Notes: generated by a model not told the origin, from the letters alone. DNA of 64,000 nucleotides from Paenibacillus sp. H1-7 (GCF_022354825.1 NZ_CP031168.1:869501-933500), one strand, 5' to 3'; numbered from the stretch's first letter, positions 44,716-54,057 are shown. Made by a program: numbers and translations.

Positions 44716-45915
44716 ATGGAGAAACGTGTTATGAACGAAGCTGAAGCGATTCATATCATGCTTGTGGACGATCAGCCGGAAAATTTGTTGGCGCTCGAAG
44801 CGATGCTGGGCGATGAGCCTTACCGACTGGTCAAGGCGAATTCGGGGGAGGAAGCGCTGCGGTGCCTGTTGACGCATGACTTCGCCGTTATCGTTATGGA
44901 CGTGCAAATGCCAGGCATGGACGGGTTCGAAACCGCGCGTTGGATCAAGTCGCGAGAGAAGTCCAAGGCGGTCCCCATCATCTTTGTTACAGCGGCTTAT
45001 CATGAGCAGGATCAATCGTTCACCGCCTACGAGGTCGGGGCTATCGATTATATGGTCAAGCCGGTGGTTCCGCATGTGTTCAAATCGAAGATCGCAGGGT
45101 TCGTCCATATTTATTTGACGCAGCAAAAGCTTCAGCAAAAATCGGCGCTGCTACAGGAGCGGACCCGCGAGCTGCAGCTTGCCAAGGAGGAGGCGGAGCA
45201 GGCGGCTAGAGCCAAATCGGAATTTTTGGCCGTCATGAGCCACGAAATACGGACTCCGCTCAACGGCGTGCTGGCAATGGCCGATTTGCTTCTCGATACG
45301 GAGCTGGGAGCCGAGCAGCGAGAGTTTGCGGAGACGATCCGCAAGAGCGGGGCGTCCTTGATGATGGTTTTGAACGCGGTGCTCGATTTGTCCAAGATCG
45401 AATCGGGCAAAATGGCCATAGCCAAGGAGCTGTTCCATCTTCGCTCCTGTCTTGAGGAGTCCATTCACCTGTTCCAGCTGGAGAGCAGAAGCAAGTCTCT
45501 GGGTATCACCTGCGAGATTGATCCCGCGTTGCCCGAGCTGCTTATAGGGGATGAAGGGCGATTGCGGCAAATTATTAATAATTTGCTGAACAACGCGCTG
45601 AAGTTCACCGAGCAGGGAGGCATCCATGTAGCGGCCCGCAAGCTGGCGCAGCTGGAGGACCATGAGCTGATGATCGAGTTCGCCGTGCAGGATACCGGCA
45701 TCGGCATTCCGTCAGCGAAGCGCGACGTTCTGTTCAAGCCGTTCTCGCAGCTGGATTCTTCGACGACGCGCAAATACGGCGGGACCGGGCTCGGCCTGGC
45801 CATTTGCAAGAACATGACCGAGCTGCTCGGCGGCTCCATACGCTTGGACGAGGAATACACCGGCGGCGCCCGTTTCGTGTTCACGATCAAGAGTAGGGCC
45901 GGGGCGTTGGAGTAG
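44716..45915 (+). CDS. Receiver-histidine kinase (hybrid without sensor)
   Basis: The 399-residue soluble protein has an N-terminal receiver (VDDQ at 17-20, Asp62 in [13 protein letters not shown], Lys in YMVKPV), a coiled linker, HisKA with [15 protein letters not shown] (His176), and an HATPase domain with QDTGIGIP and [10 protein letters not shown]. It may relay signals between RsbK and other regulators or be phosphorylated by RsbK. Either ATG 44716 or ATG 44731 may be used. Its stop codon lies inside the first unit of a 79-bp tandem repeat. Confidence 0.88.
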   Translation: MEKRVMNEAEAIHIMLVDDQPENLLALEAMLGDEPYRLVKANSGEEALRCLLTHDFAVIVMDVQMPGMDGFETARWIKSREKSKAVPIIFVTAAYHEQDQSFTAYEVGAIDYMVKPVVPHVFKSKIAGFVHIYLTQQKLQQKSALLQERTRELQLAKEEAEQAARAKSEFLAVMSHEIRTPLNGVLAMADLLLDTELGAEQREFAETIRKSGASLMMVLNAVLDLSKIESGKMAIAKELFHLRSCLEESIHLFQLESRSKSLGITCEIDPALPELLIGDEGRLRQIINNLLNNALKFTEQGGIHVAARKLAQLEDHELMIEFAVQDTGIGIPSAKRDVLFKPFSQLDSSTTRKYGGTGLGLAICKNMTELLGGSIRLDEEYTGGARFVFTIKSRAGALE

Positions 45916-46305
45916 TGACGGGGAGAGGATGAGTGGAATGTTTGAAATTGAGGTGGGGATAGCTCGGAGAAATGGATTGTCTGAGCTAGAGTAGTGACGG
46001 GGAGAGTATGAGTGGAAGGCTTGAAATTGAGGCGGGGATAGCTCGGAGTAGTGGATTGTCTGAGCTGGAGTAGTGACGGGGAGAGTATGAGTGGAAGGCT
46101 TGGAATTGAGGTGGGGATAGCTCGGAATAATGGATTGTCTGGGCTGGAGTAGTGACGGGGAGAGGATGAGTGGAATGTTTGAAATTGAGGTGGGGATAGC
46201 TCGGAGAAATGGATTGTCTGAGCTGGAGTAGTGACGGGGAGAGTATGAGTGGAAGGCTTGAAATTGAGGCGGGGATAGCTCGGAATAATGGATTGTCTGG
46301 GCATC
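45911..46305 (+). repeat. Five 79-bp tandem repeats (minisatellite)
   Basis: Units begin AGTAGTGACGGGGAGAG at 45911, 45990, 46069, 46148 and 46227. Units 1 and 4 are almost identical, as are units 2 and 5, so a three-unit block (237 bp) was duplicated. The first unit overlaps the stop codon of the kinase gene. As 79 is not a multiple of three, no long frame is kept, and the tract is non-coding. Confidence 0.95.
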
Positions 46306-46717
46306 AGAACATATAGCAGAGGGTAGAACATATTATGAAGTTTTTCCGAAGCACAAGTACAGGAGTCGACGGGTAAAACGGGTCATGGTGTGAAGCGGTT
46401 CAGACTTACGGTGCATTAAAGTAGCAATAAAAGGAACAGAGTTTCGTTGTATAAAACTATCGCGTATCCAGAGTACAGACCACCGTGCATCCCAGCACTA
46501 GAAGGAACGGAGAATCGGAACATGAGATCCTCTGAGCTCCGAAGCATTCGAACACAATGTATAGGAGCAACGAGGTTACGAAGTAAGAAGCTACGGGTCA
46601 TCGGAACTGAGTTTGGCAGCGCGCACCAATCATCTTAAACAGCTCGCTGCAGCTCTGACCTGCATGAAGTTGTCAAAAAAAGCTCCAGATTCCGGGAGTC
46701 AACGATTCCGGCAGGCT
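46306..46717. other. Intergenic, nothing recognised
   Basis: This 412-base stretch between the minisatellite and the tetrad element is C-poor at first and contains no supported gene, terminator or promoter. Confidence 0.5.
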
Positions 46718-46900
46718 TGCGGACCGTAGATCCGTTATTGCTCGAAATAAGGGGCAAAATGAGAGCCTTGCGGACACAGGGTACGTTATTGTCCCTCTTT
46801 GCCTCATTTTCTCGCCTGATTTCGGCGAATAAGGGCTCCTGAGTCCGATACCATGCCGGAAACGGCGGTTTTTGGCGGAATAACGGATCTGGTGTCCGAT
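46718..46900. repeat. Tetrad element, copy C
   Basis: Forward units lie at 46718-46740 and 46769-46791, reverse units at 46827-46849 and 46878-46900. Starts in each arm are 51 bp apart and the centre is 35 bp. Copy C has diverged most in unit ends (TTATTG in place of TATTT). It lies between the convergent kinase gene and uppP. Confidence 0.85.
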
Positions 46901-46957
46901 CCCTGAACCCGACGCTCGGTCCGCGATGCCCTGATCCCGACCTATGGAACCAGACCA

Positions 46958-47207
46958 GTAACGACGACCCATGAATCCGGAACCGCGAATTCGAACCGGA
47001 CCCGGCTGGACACGAACCTGGCTGGACACGAACCCGAACCCGACCCGAACCCGACCCGAACCCGACCCGAACCCGACCTGAACCCGGCTGGACCCGAACC
47101 CGAACCGAACCCGACCTGGACCCGAACCCGCCCCCGGACCCGACCCGTAACGACGACCCGTGAATCCGGACCCGCGAATTCGAACCGTACCCGGCTAGAA
47201 TCGAACC
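46958..47207. repeat. CCCGAA-rich simple repeat flanked by 61-bp direct copies
   Basis: A tract of degenerate GAACCCGACCC words (about 47019-47146) is flanked by two near-identical 61-bp copies at 46958-47018 and 47147-47207, each starting GTAACGACGACCC. No gene is seen. Confidence 0.85.
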
Positions 47208-47314
47208 CGCCCCGCCCCCGAACCAAACCGATCCCGAACTCCGGTAGCGCCTCTCTGGGCACGAATTAAGACAATTCACGGCGGTCGATCCGACCGTAAT
47301 AATCAAGTACAAGC

Positions 47315-47416
47315 AAAGGGCTGCTCCTGAGCGGACGAGCCCCTCCCAGCTCCACCAGGATGCAACCTGTCTGGAGCAAGGAGGAGCCGTCCTATTCAGG
47401 AGACAGCCCTTTTTGT
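47315..47416. terminator. Very long hairpin downstream of uppP
   Basis: Arms of about 49 bases pair in blocks: AAAGGGCTG/CAGCCCTTT, TCCTGA/TCAGGA, GGACG/CGTCC, CCTCC/GGAGG, GCTCCA/TGGAGC and CAGG/CCTG. Five T residues follow on the plus strand. It starts 7 bases after the uppP stop, so it may end uppP transcription, or it may be a plus-strand RNA. Confidence 0.6.
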
Positions 47417-47417
47417 T

Positions 47418-48254
47418 TTAGAAGAAAATAATATAGATGACCAGTGCGAGAACAATACGGTAAATAGCGAATGGTATGAGCTTGATTCTATTAATGAGCT
47501 TAAGGAAGAAACGAATGGAAATCAGGGCGAATATGAAGGAGCTGATAAAGCCGGCGATAAAAAACGGCAGCGCATCGAGCGTGAAATACTCCCAGTTCTT
47601 GAGCAGCGACAGGGCGCTCGCTCCGAACATGATCGGAACCGCCATGATGAACGTGAAATCGGCTGCGGCACGGTGGCTCAAGCCTAGCAGCACCCCGCCT
47701 GAGATCGTCGAGCCGGAACGGGAAAATCCAGGCCACAAGGAAAGGCATTGAAACAGGCCGATCGCCAGCGCTTGCTTGTACGTAATCTGGTCCGCCGTCT
47801 CCACCGTCGGCCGCTTCGGTCCGAATTTATCGGCCACAATCATCAGGATGGCGCCGATCACGAGGCCAATCAGTACCGTGGCTGACGAGAACAGGTGGTC
47901 GTCGATATAATCGTCGAACAGTACGCCGAGCACGCCCGCAGGGATTAATCCGACAATCACCTGCGACAGCTTCAACCGCTGCGTTCTCCGGCCTGCTCCG
48001 CTAGCATTTTGCATGCGTTTCAATCCTAACAGGTCCAGGAAACGGTCTTTAAAAATAATAATAACGGCCAGTATCGAGCCAAGCTGGATGACGATTTTGA
48101 ATGTATTGGCAACATATTTGGTCAAAAATTGCTCCGACTGCAGCCACATGTCGTCGACGATAACCATGTGACCGGTAGACGAGACGGGAGCGAACTCGGT
48201 GAGTCCTTCTACGATACCTAAAATAATGGCTTTTAAAATTGTTAGAAAATCCAT
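47418..48254 (-). CDS. uppP: Undecaprenyl-diphosphatase (BacA/UppP)
   Basis: The 278-residue protein has about eight membrane helices and both catalytic motifs: IVEGLTEFAPVSSTGHM (usual FLPVSSTGH, here FAPVSSTGH) and WPGFSRSGSTI. It recycles undecaprenyl diphosphate for cell-wall synthesis at the outer face of the membrane and confers bacitracin tolerance. The ATG at 48254 has AAGGAGAG about 13 bases upstream. Confidence 0.93.
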   Translation of the reverse strand: MDFLTILKAIILGIVEGLTEFAPVSSTGHMVIVDDMWLQSEQFLTKYVANTFKIVIQLGSILAVIIIFKDRFLDLLGLKRMQNASGAGRRTQRLKLSQVIVGLIPAGVLGVLFDDYIDDHLFSSATVLIGLVIGAILMIVADKFGPKRPTVETADQITYKQALAIGLFQCLSLWPGFSRSGSTISGGVLLGLSHRAAADFTFIMAVPIMFGASALSLLKNWEYFTLDALPFFIAGFISSFIFALISIRFFLKLINRIKLIPFAIYRIVLALVIYIIFF

Positions 48255-48532
48255 CTTGGTTAAGTTTCTCTCCTTATTTTCTATGGTATGTGAAACAACA
48301 GGTGCTAGGGCCGCAGGATGCCGCAGACACCCATACACATTGTAATCACTATTGGCGCGTCATACAAGCATCAAGATTCGATTGGCAATCATCTCCGAGC
48401 ATGGGACGGCCTTAAGCAAGCCGCTCTACTGCTTACGCAGTCCTACAATAGACGAATCCTCATTCCGAAAACCCTCGCTGTCGGTTACCCCTCCTCCACG
48501 TATACAAAAGCTTCCAATGTGCAATATAACGT

Positions 48533-48545
48533 ATAGTTCGGCAAT
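48533..48545 (-). promoter_or_regulatory. PurBox-like site ahead of the purine permease
   Basis: The minus-strand sequence ATTGCCGAACTAT matches the PurR box AWWWCCGAACWWT at 12 of 13 positions. A correctly spaced inverted partner was not found. The rest of the 344-base gap (48255-48598) shows no purine riboswitch and no gene. Confidence 0.3.
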
Positions 48546-48598
48546 AGGAGCGAGCCATAGCCTGCCTGCAGTCCGTTTCTAGGAAAGAAGGTACGAGA

Positions 48599-49891
48599 AT
48601 GAGTGATCAACCTGATGGGATGAAAGAAGGCTCACTGACGGTTACCGTCAAAAAAGAGATTTTAGCCGGCGCGGTCTCCTTTTTTACGATTGTCTATATT
48701 ATTGCGGTCAATGCTTCGATATTGGAGGACGCCGGTATTCCGCTGGAAGCCGGCATTATGGCAACGGTGCTGACTTCTTTCGCGGGCTGCCTGCTCATGG
48801 GGCTGTGGGCCGACGCACCGATTATTCTCGTACCCGGAATGGGAATCAACGCGCTGTTCACTTTTACGATCGTTCAGACGATGGGGCTGACTTGGCAGGA
48901 GGCGCTGGGGGCCGTTTTCGTGTCCGGGCTGCTGTTCGCGCTGGTAGCCTTTACTTCACTTGCTCATACGATTACCGTTTCCATCCCCGACTCGCTGAAG
49001 GAAGCGACAACGGTGGGGATCGGGCTGTTTCTTACTTTTATCGGCTTGCAAAAAGGCGGAATTGTCGTCGGAAGCGAGACAACGTTCGTAGCGATTGGAA
49101 GCCTGGGGTCGCCCCACACGCTGCTTACTCTTGTAACGCTGGTTATCGCACTCGTCCTGTTTATACGGAACGTTACCGGCAACTTTCTTATCACGATTGC
49201 GGCGGGCACCTTGTTAGCGATCGGTTTTGGACAGGCGGACATCAGCTCTTTGGCAGGCGCAAAGTTCACATTGCAGCCTTATTTGTCCGTGGTGGGAGGA
49301 TTGTCGTTCGGCAAAATAACTACGATCAGCTTCTGGATCGCTTCCTTTACGTTGGCGCTGGTTATCGTATTTGAAAATATCGGCATGGTTCACAGCCATT
49401 TGCGAATGGTCGGCGAGCCTGACAAATTCCGGCGCGCGCTGCAGGCCAACGCGATTTCCGTCATAACCGCCGGTATATTCGGTACGAGCCCCACGGTCTC
49501 TACGGTAGAAAGCGCGGCGGGCATTACGGCAGGAGGAAGAACCGGACTTACCGCGGTGACGACCGGGATGCTGTTTCTCGTTGCGATGTTCTGCATTCCC
49601 GTTATCAAGCTTATCCCGGACAGTGCGGTGGCGCCGGTGCTGATCATTGTCGGCGGGCTCATGATCGCAGGCATCCAGCGGATCAACTTCAAGCAGTTTT
49701 CCGAGGGCTTTCCGGCGTTCCTCATCGTGGCGTTAATTCCGCTAACCTACAGTATTGTCGACGGCATGGCATTCGGTTTTATCGCCTATGTCATTTTGCG
49801 GATCGCGCTCGGCAAGGCAAAGCAGGTATCGCTGCCGCTGTATTTGATTGCGGCGCTGTTTCTTGTTAATTTTATTTTCCATGCCGTGTAG
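48599..49891 (+). CDS. NCS2/AzgA-type purine permease (PbuG/PbuO-like)
   Basis: The 430-residue protein has 12 to 14 membrane helices and AzgA-family motifs, including VPGMGINALFTFTIV, FENIGMVHSHL and FGTSPTVSTVESAAGI. Such permeases import guanine, hypoxanthine or adenine with protons. The ATG follows AAAGAAGG. A terminator at 49944 shows that it is transcribed alone. Confidence 0.9.
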   Translation: MSDQPDGMKEGSLTVTVKKEILAGAVSFFTIVYIIAVNASILEDAGIPLEAGIMATVLTSFAGCLLMGLWADAPIILVPGMGINALFTFTIVQTMGLTWQEALGAVFVSGLLFALVAFTSLAHTITVSIPDSLKEATTVGIGLFLTFIGLQKGGIVVGSETTFVAIGSLGSPHTLLTLVTLVIALVLFIRNVTGNFLITIAAGTLLAIGFGQADISSLAGAKFTLQPYLSVVGGLSFGKITTISFWIASFTLALVIVFENIGMVHSHLRMVGEPDKFRRALQANAISVITAGIFGTSPTVSTVESAAGITAGGRTGLTAVTTGMLFLVAMFCIPVIKLIPDSAVAPVLIIVGGLMIAGIQRINFKQFSEGFPAFLIVALIPLTYSIVDGMAFGFIAYVILRIALGKAKQVSLPLYLIAALFLVNFIFHAV

Positions 49892-49943
49892 AAGTAAGGG
49901 TGCAGCAGCGATGAGCCCACTCCTGCTTGCCGGATGGAGGCGT

Positions 49944-49966
49944 GCCCGGCCGATCCGGGCTTTTTT
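49944..49966 (+). terminator. Terminator of the purine permease gene
   Basis: GCCCGG (49944-49949) pairs with CCGGGC (49955-49960), followed by six T residues. Confidence 0.85.
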
Positions 49967-50073
49967 CGAATTCATAGATTCCAAGGCTCATTCCGCAACC
50001 AAACCGGCCGTTCCTTCGTTTAAACCCTTAGGCAAATGGAAAAAGATAGGGAAACAAGGGAGGAGCCATACTT

Positions 50074-50511
50074 ATGCTAGTAGCGACACATATGCTCGCC
50101 GCATCGGCGATTTATAAATTGTCCTCCGTCCGGCAATTACCCGGCAAAACCGCTATTGCGGCCGTACCCGCCGTACTCGCATTATCTTTCGCCTCTCACT
50201 TCGCATTGGATGCGGTGCCTCACCACGAAATGCAGATGACGGGCAATGTGCTGGTCGGGCTCGCGGTGATCGTTTTTTTGTGCCGGGTCGCGTGGCGGGA
50301 TAAGGACCTTCTGCTGCTGGCAGCGGCCTTCCTGGGCGCGCTGCCCGACGCGATGTGGGTGCTGAAGATCAGTCCGGCGTACGACGCCATCCATTCCGCG
50401 CTTCATTTCAGCGGAGTCCGCGTACCGTTCTATGCGCTGATCATAGAGTTCATAGGTATGGCCGTGCTGCTCGTCATCAACAGCAAGCGCCCGGGAAGCA
50501 GAACGGCCTGA
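50074..50511 (+). CDS. Small membrane protein with His/Asp motifs (YdjM/DUF457-like)
   Basis: The 145-residue protein has about four hydrophobic helices and conserved-looking polar motifs next to them: ATHMLAASA, SHFALDAVPHHE, LGALPDAMWV and IHSALHF. This resembles membrane-bound metal-dependent hydrolases of the YdjM type, but the match is by eye only. GGGAGG precedes the ATG. GTTTAA at about 50019 followed by GGAAAA is a poor SigB-like match. Confidence 0.65.
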   Translation: MLVATHMLAASAIYKLSSVRQLPGKTAIAAVPAVLALSFASHFALDAVPHHEMQMTGNVLVGLAVIVFLCRVAWRDKDLLLLAAAFLGALPDAMWVLKISPAYDAIHSALHFSGVRVPFYALIIEFIGMAVLLVINSKRPGSRTA

Positions 50512-50644
50512 ACCTACCGGGCCATCAGCATGTTTAAGCTTGTCCCGGCTGCGCTGCCTGTCGACGCCGCTGCAGATCGGCGAAGCGCGTTCGTCGAGTC
50601 GAGCTCGACCCAGGGCGAGAGCGCAAATTAACACAACAGAAGAG

Positions 50645-50681
50645 CCTTCCAATCGTGAATCGCGAATTGGGAGGTTTTTTT
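50645..50681 (+). terminator. Terminator upstream of glgC
   Basis: CCTTCCAAT pairs with ATTGGGAGG around an inner TCG/CGA pair, then seven T residues. It ends transcription from the 50074 gene. The remainder of the gap to glgC holds only the promoter candidate below. Confidence 0.8.
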
Positions 50682-50788
50682 GCATGTCCAAAAACATGTT
50701 AAGCCTGTGCTCGATTTCACATGCATATCCAGAGTGAAATCAATTTTACTGACCATACTAATCGAGGGATCTGTGATCGAAATGCTTT

Positions 50789-50814
50789 GTTTCAACAACA
50801 ACCCCTTCGTGTAA
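50789..50814 (+). promoter_or_regulatory. SigB-like promoter ahead of glgC
   Basis: GTTTCA (50789-50794), 14 bases and GTGTAA (50809-50814) match the window's SigB signature with one -10 mismatch, 58 bases before the ATG. Confidence 0.35.
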
Positions 50815-50871
50815 TCAATAGTATGAGGTCGTTAGCCTACATAACAAAAAGAAAGGTTTGGTGATGACGGG

Positions 50872-52071
50872 ATGACACAAAAGCAATGTGTAGCTATGCT
50901 GCTCGCCGGAGGGGAAGGGCGCAGGCTCGGAATTTTGACGCATAACAAAGCAAAGCCGGCCGTTCATTTTGGAGGCTCGGCCCGCATGATCGATTTTGCG
51001 CTCAGCAACTGCCGCCATTCCTGCCTGGATACGATCGGGGTAGTGACACAGTACCGGCCGGAAGCGCTGCACCATCACATCGGACTCGGCTCTGCATGGC
51101 TGGAGCACGCCGGGCGGGGAGAGGTTGCACTGCTGTCATCCCGCCAAGCACATGTCGGGGCATCGGGGTACGCCGGAACGGCCGACGCCATTTTCCGCAA
51201 TCGGCCTTTTATCGAGAAGCATCATCCGGAGACCGTGCTTATTCTTTCCGGAGATCATATATATCATATGGATTACCGCAAGCTGGTGGAGAGCCATTTG
51301 CAGTCGGGAGCCGACGCAACGATCGCCGTCACTCCGGTGCCTATGTCGGAAGCGAGCCGTTTTGGCATCATGAAGACGGATGGCGGAGGACGGATTACCG
51401 AATTTACGGAAAAGCCCGAGGTTCCTGCCAGCAACTTGGCTTCGATGGGCATTTATATATTCAATACGGCGTATTTATTAAAGCAGCTGGAGCAGGATGC
51501 GGAGGACGAGACATCGTGCCATGATTTCGGCAAAAATGTGATTCCGTCCATGCTGGCCCAAGGTGCGAACCTGCACGCCTATGAGTTTGCGGGGTACTGG
51601 AAGGATGTCGGGACGATTGACAGCTTGTGGGAGGCGCATATGGATTTGCTGGGAGACGAGCCGCAGTTTGCGCTGAGCCCTTCCGCTTGGCCTCTTCTTA
51701 GCTCCAGAGGGGCTGCCGGGGCAAAATATATCGATGGCGCCGAGCGCCTGCGCAGCTCCATCGTTGGCGATGACTGCCTGCTCCATGGACAGGTAGAGCG
51801 TTCCGTCATTTCTTCGGGAGTGACCGTCGGCAAAGGAAGCCGGGTCACCGACAGCATCGTCATGCCCGGAGCGCAGATCGGAGACGGAGTGACCCTCCAT
51901 CGCGCGATCATCGGCGAAGGGGCGATCGTACGAGACGGCTTCACGCTCGGATCGCTAAGCGGAGGGCCGATTGCGGTCGTCGGGGACCGGGAGGTCGTAG
52001 GCATGAAAAGCGAGAAAATGCCCAAAATTTTCATCCCCGCCAAGCAGCTGCAGGCGGAGCTTATCGGGTAA
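50872..52071 (+). CDS. glgC: Glucose-1-phosphate adenylyltransferase
   Basis: The 399-residue protein has the nucleotidyltransferase start MLLAGGEGRRLGILTHNKAKPAV, LSGDHIYHMDY, EFTEKPEVP and a left-handed beta-helix C-terminal domain with hexapeptide repeats (VERSVISSGVTVGKGSRV). It makes ADP-glucose for glycogen. The usual partners glgD, glgA, glgB and glgP are absent, so it stands alone here. GGTGATGACGG precedes the ATG. Confidence 0.92.
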   Translation: MTQKQCVAMLLAGGEGRRLGILTHNKAKPAVHFGGSARMIDFALSNCRHSCLDTIGVVTQYRPEALHHHIGLGSAWLEHAGRGEVALLSSRQAHVGASGYAGTADAIFRNRPFIEKHHPETVLILSGDHIYHMDYRKLVESHLQSGADATIAVTPVPMSEASRFGIMKTDGGGRITEFTEKPEVPASNLASMGIYIFNTAYLLKQLEQDAEDETSCHDFGKNVIPSMLAQGANLHAYEFAGYWKDVGTIDSLWEAHMDLLGDEPQFALSPSAWPLLSSRGAAGAKYIDGAERLRSSIVGDDCLLHGQVERSVISSGVTVGKGSRVTDSIVMPGAQIGDGVTLHRAIIGEGAIVRDGFTLGSLSGGPIAVVGDREVVGMKSEKMPKIFIPAKQLQAELIG

Positions 52072-52127
52072 CGGAAGCATGAGCGTGTTTTTGGATCCTA
52101 ACACCATCTTATGGAGGGGGAAGGAGC

Positions 52128-52778
52128 ATGAACAAAGAATCATGGATGTTATCGATAGGAGTTGTTATTTTATGGGCTGGCATCGGGGTTGTTCATACGG
52201 CACAGGAAGAAACCGTCTTGGCGATGAATTTGCCGGTGGAATCGTATGAGACTAGTGCTTTGGTGAGTAGCGAAGAGCCGGGGGAGCGAGCCGTCGCAAT
52301 AGCTGCGGAAGCACCCTCTTCATTGTCTGCTGCCGGACTTGTGGATCGTGAGTCGGATTCGGACGCGGGCGCCGATACCGATGCATTGATGCCGCCGCTA
52401 TTGTTTCACACCGTGAACGGTGTTGCCTTAACGGACGATTTGAAGACGGTGTACGAGATGAAGGGACAGCCCTCGGCAATTGTACAGGATGAGATCATTA
52501 AGAACATCAAAACCTATCAATTTGACGATTGCAGCATTACGATGATCGACGGAGCGATCGAATACGTTGTCGTTCCCGGTACGGCGAGTCGGATCGATAT
52601 TGACGGGCAGCTCATTCCGCTAAACCTTGCCAGCATCAAGAAAAAGCTTGGAACGCCCTACTTCGTCAGCGAGGACGGAATCGTCTACCGAAACGGGACC
52701 AATGCGTTGAAAATTTATATCGATCCGGCCAGTAATAAACTGATGTCGGTGCATTATTTTCACACCACTTCGCAATAA
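52128..52778 (+). CDS. Membrane-anchored hypothetical protein with two similar C-terminal repeats
   Basis: The 216-residue protein has one N-terminal membrane helix (about 6-24), an acidic low-complexity linker (DRESDSDAGADTD) and two related blocks. The first is GVALTDDLKTVYEMKGQPSAIV; the second is LIPLNLASIKKKLGTPYFVSED. Each pairs a helix with strands, in the manner of small SmpA/BLIP-type folds. It would lie on the outer face of the membrane. No family was recognised with certainty. A strong GGAGGGGGAAGGAG precedes the ATG. Confidence 0.75.
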   Translation: MNKESWMLSIGVVILWAGIGVVHTAQEETVLAMNLPVESYETSALVSSEEPGERAVAIAAEAPSSLSAAGLVDRESDSDAGADTDALMPPLLFHTVNGVALTDDLKTVYEMKGQPSAIVQDEIIKNIKTYQFDDCSITMIDGAIEYVVVPGTASRIDIDGQLIPLNLASIKKKLGTPYFVSEDGIVYRNGTNALKIYIDPASNKLMSVHYFHTTSQ

Positions 52779-52784
52779 GAGCAG

Positions 52785-52817
52785 ACTCGGTTTCTGATGA
52801 CGGGGGACCGGGTTTTT
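52785..52817 (+). terminator. Weak terminator of the hypothetical gene
   Basis: ACTCGGT pairs with ACCGGGT through one wobble pair and five T residues follow. Confidence 0.5.
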
Positions 52818-52876
52818 CTTCGTTCTCAGGACGCTGCTGCTGAAAAAAGATATCCTAGAGGCTTATCTTATGTCAC

Positions 52877-52937
52877 TTGATAAAAAGGGAGTGCTCGGTT
52901 TATACTTTGAATAGGTATTGGTAATTGATCGATCAAT
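52877..52937 (+). promoter_or_regulatory. Promoter and palindromic operator of the second tetR-like gene
   Basis: TTGATA (52877-52882), 18 bases and TATACT (52901-52906) form the promoter. A perfect 14-bp palindrome ATTGATCGATCAAT (52924-52937) lies just downstream of the expected start of transcription. Confidence 0.65.
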
Positions 52938-52993
52938 AAAATCACGTGTAGATTCCGGGAAGTTTTCAACGATAGGAAGGAGAATGAATCGCT

Positions 52994-53554
52994 ATGGCCA
53001 GACCACCCGTACAAAAAAAAAGCAAGCCAGATAGTCCGCTGCTAGCTTCCCGCAGGGAGGAAATATTGGAAGCGGCGGTCCAGGTTTTTGCGGACTACGG
53101 TTATTACAGTACAACGACTGCGCAAATCGCCGAAAAGGTCGGCATCTCTCAGCCTTATGTATTCAAGCTGTTCAAGAATAAGGAGGAGCTGTTCATCGTC
53201 GCGCTTGACCGTGCGTTCGAACGGACGCTTGCCAGCTTTACACAGGTGCATGCTCCTCCCGATCGGCTTGTGTTAGAGATGATCCGCGTCTATGAGCAGC
53301 TGATGGAGACGCACCATCACGAGATCGTCCTGCAGGTGCAGGCGCAGGGGATCCGGGACGAGCCGATCCGCCAGGCGACTCGCGAAGGGCTGAGCAAAGT
53401 TCGCAACATGGTGTTGGAGCGGTTTCGGGAAGCGGGCGTTTCTGATCCGGAGGTAGAGGTTAGCACGTTTTTGGCCAACGGGATGCTCTGCCATGTCGCC
53501 GCGGTCATGGATATGCCGGAATTGAAGCCTAAGCATAAAAAGCCGTTGGGCTGA
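52994..53554 (+). CDS. TetR family regulator
   Basis: The 186-residue protein has a typical TetR helix-turn-helix (REEILEAAVQVFADYGYYSTTTAQIAEKVGISQPYVFKLF) and a helical ligand domain. No gene follows on the same strand for 850 bases, so it may regulate only itself and a distant target. AAGGAG precedes the ATG by about 12 bases. Confidence 0.9.
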   Translation: MARPPVQKKSKPDSPLLASRREEILEAAVQVFADYGYYSTTTAQIAEKVGISQPYVFKLFKNKEELFIVALDRAFERTLASFTQVHAPPDRLVLEMIRVYEQLMETHHHEIVLQVQAQGIRDEPIRQATREGLSKVRNMVLERFREAGVSDPEVEVSTFLANGMLCHVAAVMDMPELKPKHKKPLG

Positions 53555-53578
53555 TTGCGGGGCAGAAGCGCAGCGCCC

Positions 53579-53735
53579 TTGACATAATCGACAGCCATGC
53601 GGAGGCCTAAAGGCGCTCGATGCATAGGGCGACAGCTGAGCAGAGTGGATGCGCGCTCATGACATAGTCGACTTCCGAGCGGAGGCATATAGCGCCAGAG
53701 GCATGGCATCGACGACGGGCAAGCAGAGTCATAGG
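53579..53735. repeat. Degenerate direct repeat of about 80 bp
   Basis: TGACATAATCGAC (53580) and TGACATAGTCGAC (53660) start two related blocks that both continue GCGGAGGC, then TA(A)AGGCGC or TATAGCGCC, and end with AGCAGAGT. No gene is present from 53555 to 54402; after this repeat the region holds only the terminator and leader listed below. Confidence 0.5.
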
Positions 53736-54014
53736 TCACCTGAAGCAGAGCGACGGCTGTGTAAAGTTGTAGAGTGCCCGAGGTGTTCGTGCGATTGCAA
53801 TGGGAGCTGCTGTAGGAGCGAGGATTTTGTATGCGCCTGGCCGCGTTATTAACGCGGGCGGGAATCAATGTCACCCTGGCCGTCGGAGTTGAAAGGCCTT
53901 GATGGCGCCTTTGCCACGCTACAGGGGAGTCTCTACGATACGCTTAGCCGGATTTACGAAGAAGCCGACCGGCACAGTTTCTCCCGGTGCATAGCTCAAA
54001 AATAGAGAATATCG

Positions 54015-54057
54015 AACAATGATTCGGATTAGTCCGATCATTGTTTGTTTTTTTGCC
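54015..54057 (+). terminator. Intrinsic terminator
   Basis: AACAATGAT(T)CGGA pairs with TCCG(A)TCATTGTT and is followed by GTTTGTTTTTTT. It isolates the yjlC-ndh promoter region. Confidence 0.8.

Noticed and set aside
45465-46331. A 288-codon minus-strand frame across the 79-bp repeats
   Set aside because: The repeat period is not a multiple of three, and the translated product changes frame from unit to unit.
48255-48598. A purine riboswitch ahead of the purine permease
   Set aside because: The conserved loop sequences of the purine riboswitch are absent; only a PurBox-like site was found.
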